Below, piece by piece: positions 48,028-58,987 of a stretch of 60,000 bases of DNA; the stretch's first letter is position 1; each line of letters starts with the position of its first letter. The stretch lies in the NCBI GenBank assembly GCA_949358305.1, contig OX442315.1, forward strand, positions 498,001 through 558,000, in the 5' to 3' direction. The notes below the pieces were generated by a model. The model saw only the letters and a list, made by a program, of their open reading frames with translations, had not been told where the DNA came from and searched no databases. Source of the stretch: Strigamia acuminata (Eukaryota; Arthropoda; Chilopoda; Geophilomorpha; Linotaeniidae). The translations under genes were made by a program, and so were the position numbers.

Positions 48028-48801
48028 CTAAAGTCGGAACACACGAGAGATCAACGACTGAAGACGCTCTGAACTGAGCCATTTGGTAAAGATGTCCGCG
48101 ACGTTGTGCTCGCTGGACACTTTGCGGAGATCGAAACAGCCTGCCGTATACCATTCCCTAAGCCAGTGATACTTGACGCGGATATGCTTCGTCTTCGAGT
48201 TTTCCACGTCGTTAGATGTGAATTGTATGCTGGCTAGGGCATCGGAGTAAATAATCGGACGAGACAGGCGGTTAAGAATCGGGAATTCGGTGAAGATGTT
48301 GTCGAGCCAAAAGGTTTCCTTCACGCATTCAACTAGGGCGAGGAATTCGGCTTCCATAGTTGAACACGCGACAGTCGATTGTTTTCGACACGACCAGCCA
48401 ATTGGCACATTCCCGATATATGTTATGAAGCCGCCGAAACTTAAAGATGTCGCCAGGTCGCTAGCCCACGAGGCATCCACATAAGCCCATAACTGACTCG
48501 ATACACAGTTGGAAAGTTCGATGCAATAGTCCGAAGTATTGGCTACATATTGGAGAACTTGTAGAAGGGCACGAATATGTGAATTGTCGTAGCACGTGTT
48601 GAATTGTGAAAGCGAGATGACTGAAAATAAGATGTCGGGGCGCGTTCGTGATGCCAGAAACAGCAGTGACCCGATGAGTGAGCGGTAGGGAAAATCGATC
48701 AGGTCCTCGGTCGATGCTCGAACTAATGTTGTTCCGGGTGTGACTGGCACTTTCACGAGTCGATTGGTCGATGTTCCATATTTTTGCACGAGTTTAGCGA
48801 T
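48028..48801 (-). pseudogene. Copia-5 pol, C-terminal part: end of RT and RNase H
   Basis: The frame enters from the gypsy-B insertion as LVQKYGTSTN, then PVTPGTTLV, FPYRSLIGSLLFLASRTRPD (the conserved tail of copia RT), and RNase H with acids in AYVDASWASD, TMEAEFLALV and YSDALASI. It ends KHIRVKYHWLREWY and NVADIFTKWLS. It is separated from its N-terminal part at 58988-60000 by gypsy-B with duplication GTAC. Confidence 0.85.
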
Positions 48802-48805
48802 GTAC

Positions 48806-49379
48806 TGTTACGTGGATTCCGGGCCTAATTAGGTTTCCACGCAACTGTGTTTTATTTGGGGTTTAGTGAGTGTGAAAGGAAAGAATGAGATTCATTTATG
48901 CTTTAAATTCAATTCAGATTTATTTGACCGGACAAACAAAGTTTGTTCGATCCCTTATAAATTCAGATACATTTATTCTCAAACAGGTCAGAATGTTATT
49001 TTGGATAAATTGTCACTTCTTACATTTGTCAAATGTACAACCTTTATTAATTGGGTTATGAACTACTGTGTGATAACTTAACTGCAATGTAATTAAATTG
49101 GTTTTATAGTCAGTCAGCCGCTCTCAGTATCGAGGCGACATCAGACTCTCTAGTTCTGAAAAGCAAAAGTGATTAGAGACCTGTCTTAGTGCGGGCTCCT
49201 TATTTATAGCAAATCTGCCATAAACCCCATAATTGAATTGATCGGTCCATCACATGGCGATGACGGAGTCCAACCGTCAGCGCCATCTGTGGCCGAAATT
49301 TAGCAACATTTAACCTAATAATGATTCGAATTACGTGCTACGAATCGCGCATCAATTGGCACGGTTCGTACACGTGACA
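48806..49379 (-). repeat. Gypsy-B 3' LTR
   Basis: 574 bp, identical by eye to 58410-58983. The polypurine tract AAAAAAGGGAGT follows on the minus strand (49380-49393). Confidence 0.95.
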
Positions 49380-49393
49380 ACTCCCTTTTTTGC

Positions 49394-50440
49394 TGTGTTT
49401 TGGACCCCAAAATACAAATTTCGATACCAGACAGGTGTCTTTTAAATCGGACATTCTTAAGGAATGTTCGGCTATTTCTACCTTTCATAAGTTATCACTC
49501 AGCTGTTTCATAGTTATCACACAAACTTAAATTATTCTGGAGTTGACTTTACTCCCTTTTATTCCAATGTTACCATTCTGATCAAATCATAAAATAATTC
49601 AACTTAAACTAACTTAATATCACTAATACAATTTTTGCCTTTTCATTGTTCATCTTTACATATTTGAAAAGTCTAACAAAAAAAAACATAAGTCAAAAGA
49701 AAATTTTGTCAAAATTAAATTATCAAAATCAAAATTCACATTTTAAATTAAAACAAGATGAAAAATAAATATAAATTATTCTGTCACTCAATATTCAAAA
49801 CTATTCACATTAAAAACAAGCATTTTCATAATAAATTACAACTCTTAACAATTTTCCAAAATAGGAAAAAAAACAAATTCAAAAATATTTTTCCAATTTC
49901 TCTAATTTTCTTTAAAATTAACAATACCGTTAAAACATCAACTTATTTCAATTATTTACAATAATTAACTCCTTCTAACATTCAATCAAAATTATGCCGT
50001 GAAATATTTACATTAAATTTATCAAAATTTTCAACACATTATATTTTCAAGCAAAATTCGCGATAGATTCCACTCGCGTCCTCAGTCAATTCGCATTATT
50101 CAAATTAAATTTTTCCAATTTATTCTTTAAAACCATTTTTAAATTAAACTATTACACTACTAAATTCAATTTCAAATTATTTCAAAATTTTATCTAACTT
50201 ATTAAATGCTATAAAAATTCAAAGCAAATCGACGAAGATCGCGATTAGTTTCGATTCGCGAAGTCCGCTTATAAAGACGTTTAAAACTTCACATTTCATT
50301 CCAAAAAAATCACCTATAATTATTTAACACACTTACACAAACCTTTTGTAACACAATTTCAAACACAAAATGTCAATTTAAATGTCAGAAGTTCTTGTTT
50401 TCCGGGTCACGCTATTAGTTCGCGTTCACCGTAGACAAAA
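49394..50440 (-). other. Gypsy-B 3' untranslated region
   Basis: AT-rich, related to 23286-24437 with indels. No env or other conserved frame. Confidence 0.7.
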
Positions 50441-51580
50441 TCAGTAGAAATGGCGATAGTCCTTTCGCTTACGCGGTCTGAGTCTGCGCGACCGGAAATC
50501 GTTGGTTTGTGGACTTGCGCCATCTAGTGGCGGGTTTTGAAGTTGATTTTCATTCGTTTTCACCATAGGCTGTGGTTCAAACAGTGATTTTAGAGAAATC
50601 TGTTCTGTATCATCTATATAACGTTCTTTTGGCTTAATTTTCGTTGTTCTCACTAGTTTTTCTGTGTTTTCAACTACAATTTCACCTTTTTTACTGATTT
50701 TTTTCACTTTATCAGCAAATTTCACTTTCTTTTCTGGCATATCTTTCAGAACTTCATCTATTTCTTCTTCAATTCGTTCCTTATATGGTTTTAACCTTTC
50801 TACATTCACTATGTCACTTTTCTTTCTTGTAGAATTGATGATTTCATAGTCATTAGGTGCAGTTCTTCGCACAATTTCATACGGGCCGGAAAATTGGGGT
50901 AAAAGCTTCTCTGACAGGCCAACTTTTCTGTTGATGGTTTTCAGATAAACCAATTCACCTGGTTCAAATTCTTTGTTGACTCTGTCTTCATCAAATCTTT
51001 TCTTACTTTTTGCAGATTGTTTTTCAAGTCTCTCATTTGCAATTTTCCTGGCTGCTCGAATGAATTTTGCTGTTCTTAATGTATATTCTTTCTGTGGCAA
51101 GTCCAAATTAACATCTACTGTCAAATCCACATCATATCCACGAAGTAAATAGTGTGGTGTATATCCTGTTGTTTCATGAACGGCCGTGTTATATGAAAAC
51201 AGGAGAAATGGAAGAAATTCGTCCCAGTCAGTGTGTTCTTCATTAACATAACTTTGCAACATTTTTGCGAATGTCGCATTAAATCTCTCCGTTAATCCAT
51301 TTGTTCTTGGATGGTATCCTGACGTAGTTTTATGCAAACTTTTAAACATATTTGAGACTTCCTCAACCATTTTGTTCCTGTATTCCGTTCCACGGTCGCT
51401 TAGGATTTCTCTCGGACTGCCTTCTTTCAGAATAACTTCATAAAGCAATGTTTTTGCTGCTTCTAACGCTGTAGCTGCTGCTGCTGGTCTAGCTATTGCA
51501 TTTCTAGAAAGATAATCAGTTACAACAAAAACATGTTTATTTCCAAGTCGTGACAATGGAAATGGTCCTAGTGTGTCTAT
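50441..51580 (-). pseudogene. Gypsy-B Pol, C-terminal part: integrase core to end
   Basis: Carries DTLGPFPLSRLGNKHVF through the catalytic motifs LSDRGTEYRN and LTERFNATF, then FSGPYEIVRR and the basic tail RPRKRKDYRHFY. It is very close to gypsy-A residues of the same region. Detached from the rest of pol by the LTR array, with duplicate CTAT at the junction. The open frame upstream of 51580 is LTR sequence. Confidence 0.9.
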
Positions 51581-52152
51581 TGTCACGTGTACGAACCGTG
51601 CCAATTGATGCGCGATTCGTAGCACGTAATTCGAATCATTATTAGGTTAAATGTTGCTAAATTTCGGCCACAGATGGCGCTGACGGCTTGGACTCCGTCA
51701 TCGCCATGTGATGGACCGATCAATTCAATTATGGGGTTTATGGCAGATTTGCTATAAATAAGGAGCCCGCACTAAGACAGGTCTCTAATCACTTTTGCTT
51801 TTCAGAACTAGAGAGTCTGATGTCGCCTCAATAAAGAGCGCGGCTGATGACTATAAAACCAATTTAATTACATCGCAATTAAGTTATCACACAGTAGTTC
51901 ATAACCCAATTAATAAAGGTTGTACATTTGACAAATGTAAGAAGTGACAATTTATCCAAAATAACATTCTGACCTGTTGAGAATAAATGTATCTGAATTT
52001 ATAAGGGATCGAACAAACTTTGTTTGTCCGGTCAAATAAATCTGAATTGAATTTAAAGCATAAATGAATCTCATTCTTTCCTTTCACACTCACTAAACCC
52101 CAATTAAACATAGTTGCGTGGAGACCTGATTAGGCCCGGATTCCACGTAACA
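51581..52152 (+). repeat. Array LTR 1
   Basis: 572 bp, TGTCACGTG...CACGTAACA. Contains TATA box GCTATAAATAAGG near 51751. Confidence 0.95.
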
Positions 52153-52183
52153 AATGGTGGAGATGCGGGGCAAAAAAGGGAGT
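52153..52183 (+). promoter_or_regulatory. Linker 1: primer site fused to polypurine tract
   Basis: Two bases (AA), then an 18-nt sequence matching the complement of the tRNA-Ala 3' end, then the family's polypurine tract. The identical linker 2 is at 52756-52786. Confidence 0.85.
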
Positions 52184-52755
52184 TGTCACGTGTACGAACC
52201 GTGCCAATTGATGCGCGATTCGTAGCACGTAATTCGAATCATTATTAGGTTAAATGTTGCTAAATTTCGGCCACAGATGGCGCTGACGGCTTGGACTCCG
52301 TCATCGCCATGTGATGGACCGATCAATTCAATTATGGGGTTTATGGCAGATTTGCTATAAATAAGGAGCCCGCACTAAGACAGGTCTCTAATCACTTTTG
52401 CTTTTCAGAACTAGAGAGTCTGATGTCGCCTCAATAAAGAGCGCGGCTGATGACTATAAAACCAATTTAATTACATCGCAATTAAGTTATCACACAGTAG
52501 TTCATAACCCAATTAATAAAGGTTGTACATTTGACAAATGTAAGAAGTGACAATTTATCCAAAATAACATTCTGACCTGTTGAGAATAAATGTATCTGAA
52601 TTTATAAGGGATCGAACAAACTTTGTTTGTCCGGTCAAATAAATCTGAATTGAATTTAAAGCATAAATGAATCTCATTCTTTCCTTTCACACTCACTAAA
52701 CCCCAATTAAACATAGTTGCGTGGAGACCTGATTAGGCCCGGATTCCACGTAACA
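52184..52755 (+). repeat. Array LTR 2
   Basis: Identical by eye to LTRs 1 and 3. Confidence 0.95.
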
Positions 52756-52786
52756 AATGGTGGAGATGCGGGGCAAAAAAGGGAGT
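52756..52786 (+). promoter_or_regulatory. Linker 2: primer site fused to polypurine tract
   Basis: Same 31 bp as linker 1. Confidence 0.85.
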
Positions 52787-53358
52787 TGTCACGTGTACGA
52801 ACCGTGCCAATTGATGCGCGATTCGTAGCACGTAATTCGAATCATTATTAGGTTAAATGTTGCTAAATTTCGGCCACAGATGGCGCTGACGGCTTGGACT
52901 CCGTCATCGCCATGTGATGGACCGATCAATTCAATTATGGGGTTTATGGCAGATTTGCTATAAATAAGGAGCCCGCACTAAGACAGGTCTCTAATCACTT
53001 TTGCTTTTCAGAACTAGAGAGTCTGATGTCGCCTCAATAAAGAGCGCGGCTGATGACTATAAAACCAATTTAATTACATCGCAATTAAGTTATCACACAG
53101 TAGTTCATAACCCAATTAATAAAGGTTGTACATTTGACAAATGTAAGAAGTGACAATTTATCCAAAATAACATTCTGACCTGTTGAGAATAAATGTATCT
53201 GAATTTATAAGGGATCGAACAAACTTTGTTTGTCCGGTCAAATAAATCTGAATTGAATTTAAAGCATAAATGAATCTCATTCTTTCCTTTCACACTCACT
53301 AAACCCCAATTAAACATAGTTGCGTGGAGACCTGATTAGGCCCGGATTCCACGTAACA
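52787..53358 (+). repeat. Array LTR 3
   Basis: Identical by eye to LTRs 1 and 2. Followed by the CTAT duplication and resumed gypsy-B pol. Confidence 0.95.
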
Positions 53359-53362
53359 CTAT

Positions 53363-55948
53363 TCCAATTCGCTCAAAAGGTTTTGAGACTGTTGACCATG
53401 GCTGCATTAATCCTTTAGCTGGCGTTGTCATTGTTTTTGCTTTTGCGCAATGTTGGCAGGACAAGACGTAATTTCTAACATCTTTGTAGATTCTTGTCCA
53501 AAAGAATCGTGTTCTTATCCGCTTCCACGTTTTTGCCAATCCCAAATGAGCTCCTAGTAATCCATCGTGCATTTCATACAATACATCTTTTTGAAGTTGT
53601 TTTGGAACTACTAGTAGTAAATCTTCCATGTTCAGGGAACTGTTAAGTTTTTTCTTCCTGAACAACGTTTTGTTTTGAAGAACGAACTGTTTTAGTGGTC
53701 GTCTTCTTTTTCTTGGAAGTTGCTCTTGGTCTTCTAGCGCTGTTATTAGGTCCAGTAGTTTGGGATCCTTCCTCTGTTCAACAGGGAGGTCCAAGTTTTC
53801 TAAGAAAAGCGAAGGTAATTTTTCTATTTCTTCTTCACTTAATTCTTCCTGGATCCTACTTAAAGCATCGGCATCTGTATGTTTCTTGCCGCTTTTATGA
53901 AATATTTCAAAATCATACTCAGCTAGTTGCAGCGCCCACCTGGCTAGACGTCCATTTGGATTTCGGACTCCTTTCAGCCATTGGAGGGCAGAATGGTCGG
54001 TAATAATTTGGAATTTCTGTCCATATAAGTACGGTCTAAACTTTTCAATAGCAAAAATGATTGCTAACATTTCCCTATCAGTTGCAGTGTAATTCATTTC
54101 TGCTGTGCTCATCATACGACTTGCATAAGCGATAACACGCTCTTGATTGTTGACTTTTTGCTTCAAAATAGCTCCTAATCCATAGGCACTTGCATCGCAT
54201 GAAATCATGAAGGGCTGAGTAAAATCTGGATGCGCTAACACCGGCACTGTTATTAATGCATTTCGGAGCGTGTGGAATGCTTTGTCGTGGGGTGGTCCCC
54301 AGTCAAACTTTTCATCCTTTTTGGTTAAATTCACCAGAGGTTTGGAAATGTCCGCAAAACCTTTAATAAATTTCCGGTAATACGAGCATAATCCTAAAAA
54401 ACCACGTAGTTGTTTAACGTTCACAGGAATTGGAAACTTAGCTACTGAATCCAGATTCCTGGGATCTGGTGAAATACCTTCAGCATCAACCACATGTCCG
54501 AGATATCGTATGGTGTGTGTCGCAAACGTACATTTACTCAGTTTGACTTTGAGATTCGCTGTTCTAAGCTTTTGGAAAACTGCCTCCAAATCAACAAGAT
54601 GCTGATCGAAAGTCTTCGAAAACACTATCAAATCGTCCAGATATGCAATACATACTTTTCCCAGGAGGTTACCAAGTACTTTATTCATCAATTTTTGAAA
54701 GGCGGCCGGGCTGTTACATAATCCCATTCCAAGGACATTAAACTCATAATGTCCACTAGACGTGGTAAACGCTGTCTTTTCACGATCTTGTTCGTCTATT
54801 TCGACTTGGTGATATCCCTGGATAAGATCCATCATTGAAAAATACTTCGCACCCGCTAATTGATCTAGGGTGTCATCAATACGTGGTAAGGGATAAACCA
54901 TTTTCTTTGTTACCGCGTTTAACCGTCTCCAATCAACACAAAATCTCCATTTGCCGTCTCTTTTCTTGACGAGTAGTACTGGTGCACTCCATGGGCTCTC
55001 AGATTCTCTAATGACTCCTTGCTCAAGTAACTTCTTTGTTTCAGCATCCTCGATTTCTTTTTCCTTAATCGATCGTCTATAAGGTTGTAAATGGATTGGA
55101 GGAGAATCTCCAGTATTAATTCGATGTTTAATCGTATGAGCTCTGCCTAAATCATTGTCAGTCTTCGCAAATCTATCCGAATTTTTCTCCAGCAACCGCA
55201 ACATTAGCCCTTGTTGTGATGGCGTCATGTTGTCATTCGCCATGGCCGTGCTAAAGTCAAATTGATTAACTCTATTTTCATCAAGCACGCCAGACTCAAT
55301 TACATAAAAGGCCTTTGCAATTGCTGAGTTTTTTCCTAAATAGATTGTCTTTTTAGTTGGATTTGCAACTCGCAGAACTCCTTCACCTTTTCTGAATTTA
55401 GTCAATGTTTTGCAACAAATTACTCCAAAACGGTCAATTACTCCACTGAGTGGTTCTATGAATAGTTCATCATCTACTTTCTTTGCAATTTTTATTGGAA
55501 CTACACATTCATGTAATGCTGGAATTGTTATTGGTTTTAAAACTCGGGCTATGTAGTTTACATCAGTATAATTCTTTGACATTGGGAAAACTTCTTGTTG
55601 TTCATTTTTTGGGCCTACAAAGATCTTCTGTTGGTCATAGTCGAGTTTACACTTTGCAGATCTTAAGAAATTATCTCCCAGTAGTAAGTGGCGTCCAAAT
55701 CCATTAACGATCAATACGTCGATGGTGTGTTGTTGTTGTCCAACATCAATGGTAATCCTGGTTTTTCCTTCTGGGACTATCAATGAGCCATCCACAACTC
55801 TCAATCGAACACCTGGACAAGGCTGATATTTGAGCTGCAGAGTTCTCACCAAATCTTCACTAATGATATTGCGAAAACCTCCAGAATCCAAGACACCAGT
55901 GATTTCCATACCATTTAATACTACTGGAATCTGTAAAAGTTCGTCCAT
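53363..55948 (-). pseudogene. Gypsy-B Pol, N-terminal part: protease, RT, RNase H, integrase finger
   Basis: From ATG 55948 the frame reads retropepsin (DSGG, LLLGDNF), RT with YLDD, RNase H (SCDASAYGLG, ITDHSALQWL, DADALSR) and the integrase zinc finger (HDGLLGAHLG, CQHCAKAK). It is interrupted at PFERIGI by the LTR array; the last few codons before the stop at 53336 are LTR sequence. No other lesion was noticed. Like gypsy-A, it is entered from gag by a -1 slip. Confidence 0.9.
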
Positions 55949-56019
55949 AGCGTGTAACTCGATGATTTCTAATTTTCTCTTTCTTCTTTTCTTCTTGTTA
56001 TTTCGTCTTTGTGGCCATT

Positions 56020-57474
56020 CTAGTTTCCCGATGCATTAGGCGGTCCACCACGTGGGGCTCCTCGTTGACCTCGGCCTTGGTAATTTTCAATGAAATTTTT
56101 ACCTTTATAATTTGGATTTTTAGGATGGCCTTGGTTATTTGGATTCCCCTGTGGTCTTTGTCCTTGTGGTGGATTCCATTGCTGTTGTGGTGGATTCCAC
56201 TGCTGTTGTGGATTTTGCTGTCGGAATCCTTGACCTGAGTTATTCCACTGATTATTCCAATTACCTCTGTTTTGACCTCTATTGTCACTCCATCCTCTTC
56301 CTTGGTTCCTATTATTGTCATTCCACCATCCACGTTGTTGTCCAGATCGTCCTCTAAAGTTACCTCTATTGTAGAACTGGGCCTGGTTTGGATGTGGTGT
56401 ATACCATTGATTTTGATAGAAGACTGGAGTAACCTCTGCATATTGAACTTCCCCAAACTGCTGCTGTTGCCTTAGCACTTTGACCTCTGCTAACAACTCG
56501 TCTTTTGATTTATTGACGTCGCTCGGTTCAACTAACAAACTTGGTTTCACCTCGCCTGTTGTATCAACAGCTTTTTGCAGTAGGGTTAGCAAAACTTCTG
56601 CAGGATCCTCGCTGAATGCATGAGCTTCCAATAGTCCAAGTTGAGATGTTAACTGATCCAATGTCTTTGGAAAATTGACTACTAATTTATCTCTAGTCAC
56701 CTTTTTAAGTCCTTGAAACACATGAAATATCTTTTGTTCTTCAGTAAATGCTGGTCTCGCAAAAGAACATTCTTTTAATATTTTCTGCATATGTTCCAAA
56801 GCTGTCCCATCTTTGTGCTGCATTGCCTGTAATTTCGACAAAATTGTTGTTATTTGTCGCCTGAATTTTGCCTTCAACGCATCTTTCCATTGACTCCATG
56901 TTCTAGTCGGATGTTGTGGAAGTTGATCTAGATACCACGATGATGCGGAGGATTTCAGCACAATTGACAGATGTTTAATCCTTTCAGTGTCATCGGCGAT
57001 CGTATCTTCATATCCGATCAACCATGTGTCAATATTCCCTGTAGCCGGATCAAAGTCAACTGGATTTCTTCTATTGACCACTAAATTTTGTAATACCGTC
57101 TGTATTGCTACTAGTTCTGGTGAAGCATTTGCCATATTATCTGGAAATTGTTCGTTTTTAATTGCCAATATTGGTTGAATTAATTCCTTTTGGTCCTCAA
57201 TATTGTCAGTTGCGTCCTCAAATGCGTCGTCCAAATTTGCTTGCACTTTATCCAGGAGATTGCCTAATTCCGTAGCTTCGTCAGGCAACAACAAATTGTA
57301 CACACTTGGATCGATTATTCTTTTATGGCGCTGTTCCGGGGTTTCAAAATCTTCCCTTTTTTGAATTTTTTCTTCTCCTTTGGATTTTGATCTCTTTTTC
57401 CGGTCAGTCACCTTATCATCCAGTGATTCAAGTTCTCCCGGATCTTTTGATGAAAACAAATAATCCGTTACCAC
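56020..57474 (-). CDS. Gypsy-B Gag, without zinc knuckle
   Basis: The first ATG is at 57135 (MANASPELVA), from which the protein is nearly identical to gypsy-A Gag including the RGR/WNPPQQQ-rich tail. Upstream the frame is open for more than 110 codons without ATG. Its sequence there is clearly divergent from gypsy-A but alignable in patches (VTDYL, KVTDRKKRSK versus KVTERNRGPK, QKRE, ELGNLL versus QLGELL). The stop TAG at 56020-56022 follows GGGAAAC. Confidence 0.85.
   Translation of the reverse strand: MVTDYLFSSKDPGELESLDDKVTDRKKRSKSKGEEKIQKREDFETPEQRHKRIIDPSVYNLLLPDEATELGNLLDKVQANLDDAFEDATDNIEDQKELIQPILAIKNEQFPDNMANASPELVAIQTVLQNLVVNRRNPVDFDPATGNIDTWLIGYEDTIADDTERIKHLSIVLKSSASSWYLDQLPQHPTRTWSQWKDALKAKFRRQITTILSKLQAMQHKDGTALEHMQKILKECSFARPAFTEEQKIFHVFQGLKKVTRDKLVVNFPKTLDQLTSQLGLLEAHAFSEDPAEVLLTLLQKAVDTTGEVKPSLLVEPSDVNKSKDELLAEVKVLRQQQQFGEVQYAEVTPVFYQNQWYTPHPNQAQFYNRGNFRGRSGQQRGWWNDNNRNQGRGWSDNRGQNRGNWNNQWNNSGQGFRQQNPQQQWNPPQQQWNPPQGQRPQGNPNNQGHPKNPNYKGKNFIENYQGRGQRGAPRGGPPNASGN
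56023..56029 (-). promoter_or_regulatory. -1 ribosomal frameshift heptamer GGGAAAC (gypsy-B)
   Basis: Same X XXY YYZ heptamer and stop placement as gypsy-A. Confidence 0.85.
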
Positions 57475-57559
57475 TTGTGAAAAGTTATAACGTTTGGATT
57501 CCGCTATTGTTAAATAATTAAATTCGAAGACACAACCCTTTGACTTGAAGCACTTTTAA

Positions 57560-58390
57560 TTCACTTTTCCAGTTATAAATAACACTATAACTCTTTAGCA
57601 CACAGAACACTTTTCACTTTTTGAAAAAAATAAATCAGTGATTAAACACTTCAATTTTCACAGAAATATTTCAAAATACTAGAACAATTCAATTTTCACA
57701 ATCAAATCTCAAAATTTCCACAAAAGAATTCAAGGAAAAAAAAAAACACTTTCACGGTCATCATTTTTTACAAAAATATCAAAAACAATTCACTTTCACG
57801 GTCATAATTACAAAATTTCATCAAAACTATTCAAGGAAAAACTTCTTATTAATAACACCTTACAAAAATGCTCTGGAAAGAAAATAAATTCATTAATAAA
57901 TATAAACAATATACTCTCTATTATTATTCAATTTTATCTTACATTCACAATTAAATTCTTCATTACTATACACTTTCATTTAATTTTATCAAAGTTCAAT
58001 CAATAATACTATATCAATTCAATTAAAAGTCAAATATCACAATAAATAATACTCAAATGCAAATTTATCCAATTTAAACCTTCAAAGCTTCTATTCTATT
58101 TTATTTTATTTTTTAGATCTTGCCAATTTTCAATCTAATTGACCTATTTATTCTTTAGCAATGACTCACTCTCACATTCCTATCAATTTCACAAATGACT
58201 CACTCATATTCAAATTAGGTTGGGATTTCTCTAAATTTTATATGATTTCAAAGCTATTTTTAAGCTAAATTTGCCAATTTTATGTGATTTTAATTCCAAT
58301 TTCACTCATTTTACTCTAGATTTTACAATTTTAATGATTTTTAACTCTAATTTCGGGGTTTTTTATTCTAATTTTTGGTCCCGGGGAAAG
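57560..58390 (-). other. Gypsy-B leader
   Basis: AT-rich, related to the gypsy-A leader. No gene recognised. Confidence 0.7.
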
Positions 58391-58407
58391 AACCGCGATC
58401 TCCACCA
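58391..58407 (-). promoter_or_regulatory. Gypsy-B primer-binding site, tRNA-Ala-like
   Basis: The sense strand reads TGGTGGAGATCGCGGTT, two bases after the LTR. It matches tRNA-Ala for 10 bases, then shows an extra C relative to the array linker. Confidence 0.6.
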
Positions 58408-58409
58408 TT

Positions 58410-58983
58410 TGTTACGTGGATTCCGGGCCTAATTAGGTTTCCACGCAACTGTGTTTTATTTGGGGTTTAGTGAGTGTGAAAGGAAAGAATGAGATTCATT
58501 TATGCTTTAAATTCAATTCAGATTTATTTGACCGGACAAACAAAGTTTGTTCGATCCCTTATAAATTCAGATACATTTATTCTCAAACAGGTCAGAATGT
58601 TATTTTGGATAAATTGTCACTTCTTACATTTGTCAAATGTACAACCTTTATTAATTGGGTTATGAACTACTGTGTGATAACTTAACTGCAATGTAATTAA
58701 ATTGGTTTTATAGTCAGTCAGCCGCTCTCAGTATCGAGGCGACATCAGACTCTCTAGTTCTGAAAAGCAAAAGTGATTAGAGACCTGTCTTAGTGCGGGC
58801 TCCTTATTTATAGCAAATCTGCCATAAACCCCATAATTGAATTGATCGGTCCATCACATGGCGATGACGGAGTCCAACCGTCAGCGCCATCTGTGGCCGA
58901 AATTTAGCAACATTTAACCTAATAATGATTCGAATTACGTGCTACGAATCGCGCATCAATTGGCACGGTTCGTACACGTGACA
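58410..58983 (-). repeat. Gypsy-B 5' LTR
   Basis: 574-bp partner of 48806-49379. Confidence 0.95.
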
Positions 58984-58987
58984 GTAC

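Larger units (their letters stand above)
51581..53358 (+). mobile_element. Triple-LTR mini-element: LTR-31 bp-LTR-31 bp-LTR
   Basis: Three 572-bp LTRs of the gypsy-A/B family (51581-52152, 52184-52755, 52787-53358), identical by eye, lie in plus orientation and have a 603-bp period. Each 31-bp linker has AA, the 18-base TGGTGGAGATGCGGGGCA and then AAAAAGGGAGT. That is a primer site fused directly to a polypurine tract, with the whole coding interior gone. The array is flanked by CTAT (51577-51580 and 53359-53362), so it integrated into gypsy-B's integrase as a unit or expanded after insertion. It recalls plant TRIM elements, but with the smallest possible interior. Confidence 0.9.
48806..58983 (-). 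mobile_element. Gypsy-B: Ty3/gypsy element split by a triple-LTR insertion
   Basis: 574-bp LTRs (48806-49379 and 58410-58983) are flanked by the 4-bp duplication GTAC (48802-48805 and 58984-58987). It is the same family as gypsy-A, with pol and most of gag very similar, but diverged in the Gag N-terminus, primer site and LTR. Integrase is split at 51581-53358 by a plus-strand three-LTR array, so the element is dead. It is inserted in copia-5 pol. Confidence 0.95.

Noticed and set aside
51581-53358. CRISPR-like or satellite array
   Set aside because: The 603-bp units are LTRs with TG/CA ends and primer/polypurine linkers, and the array has a target duplication.
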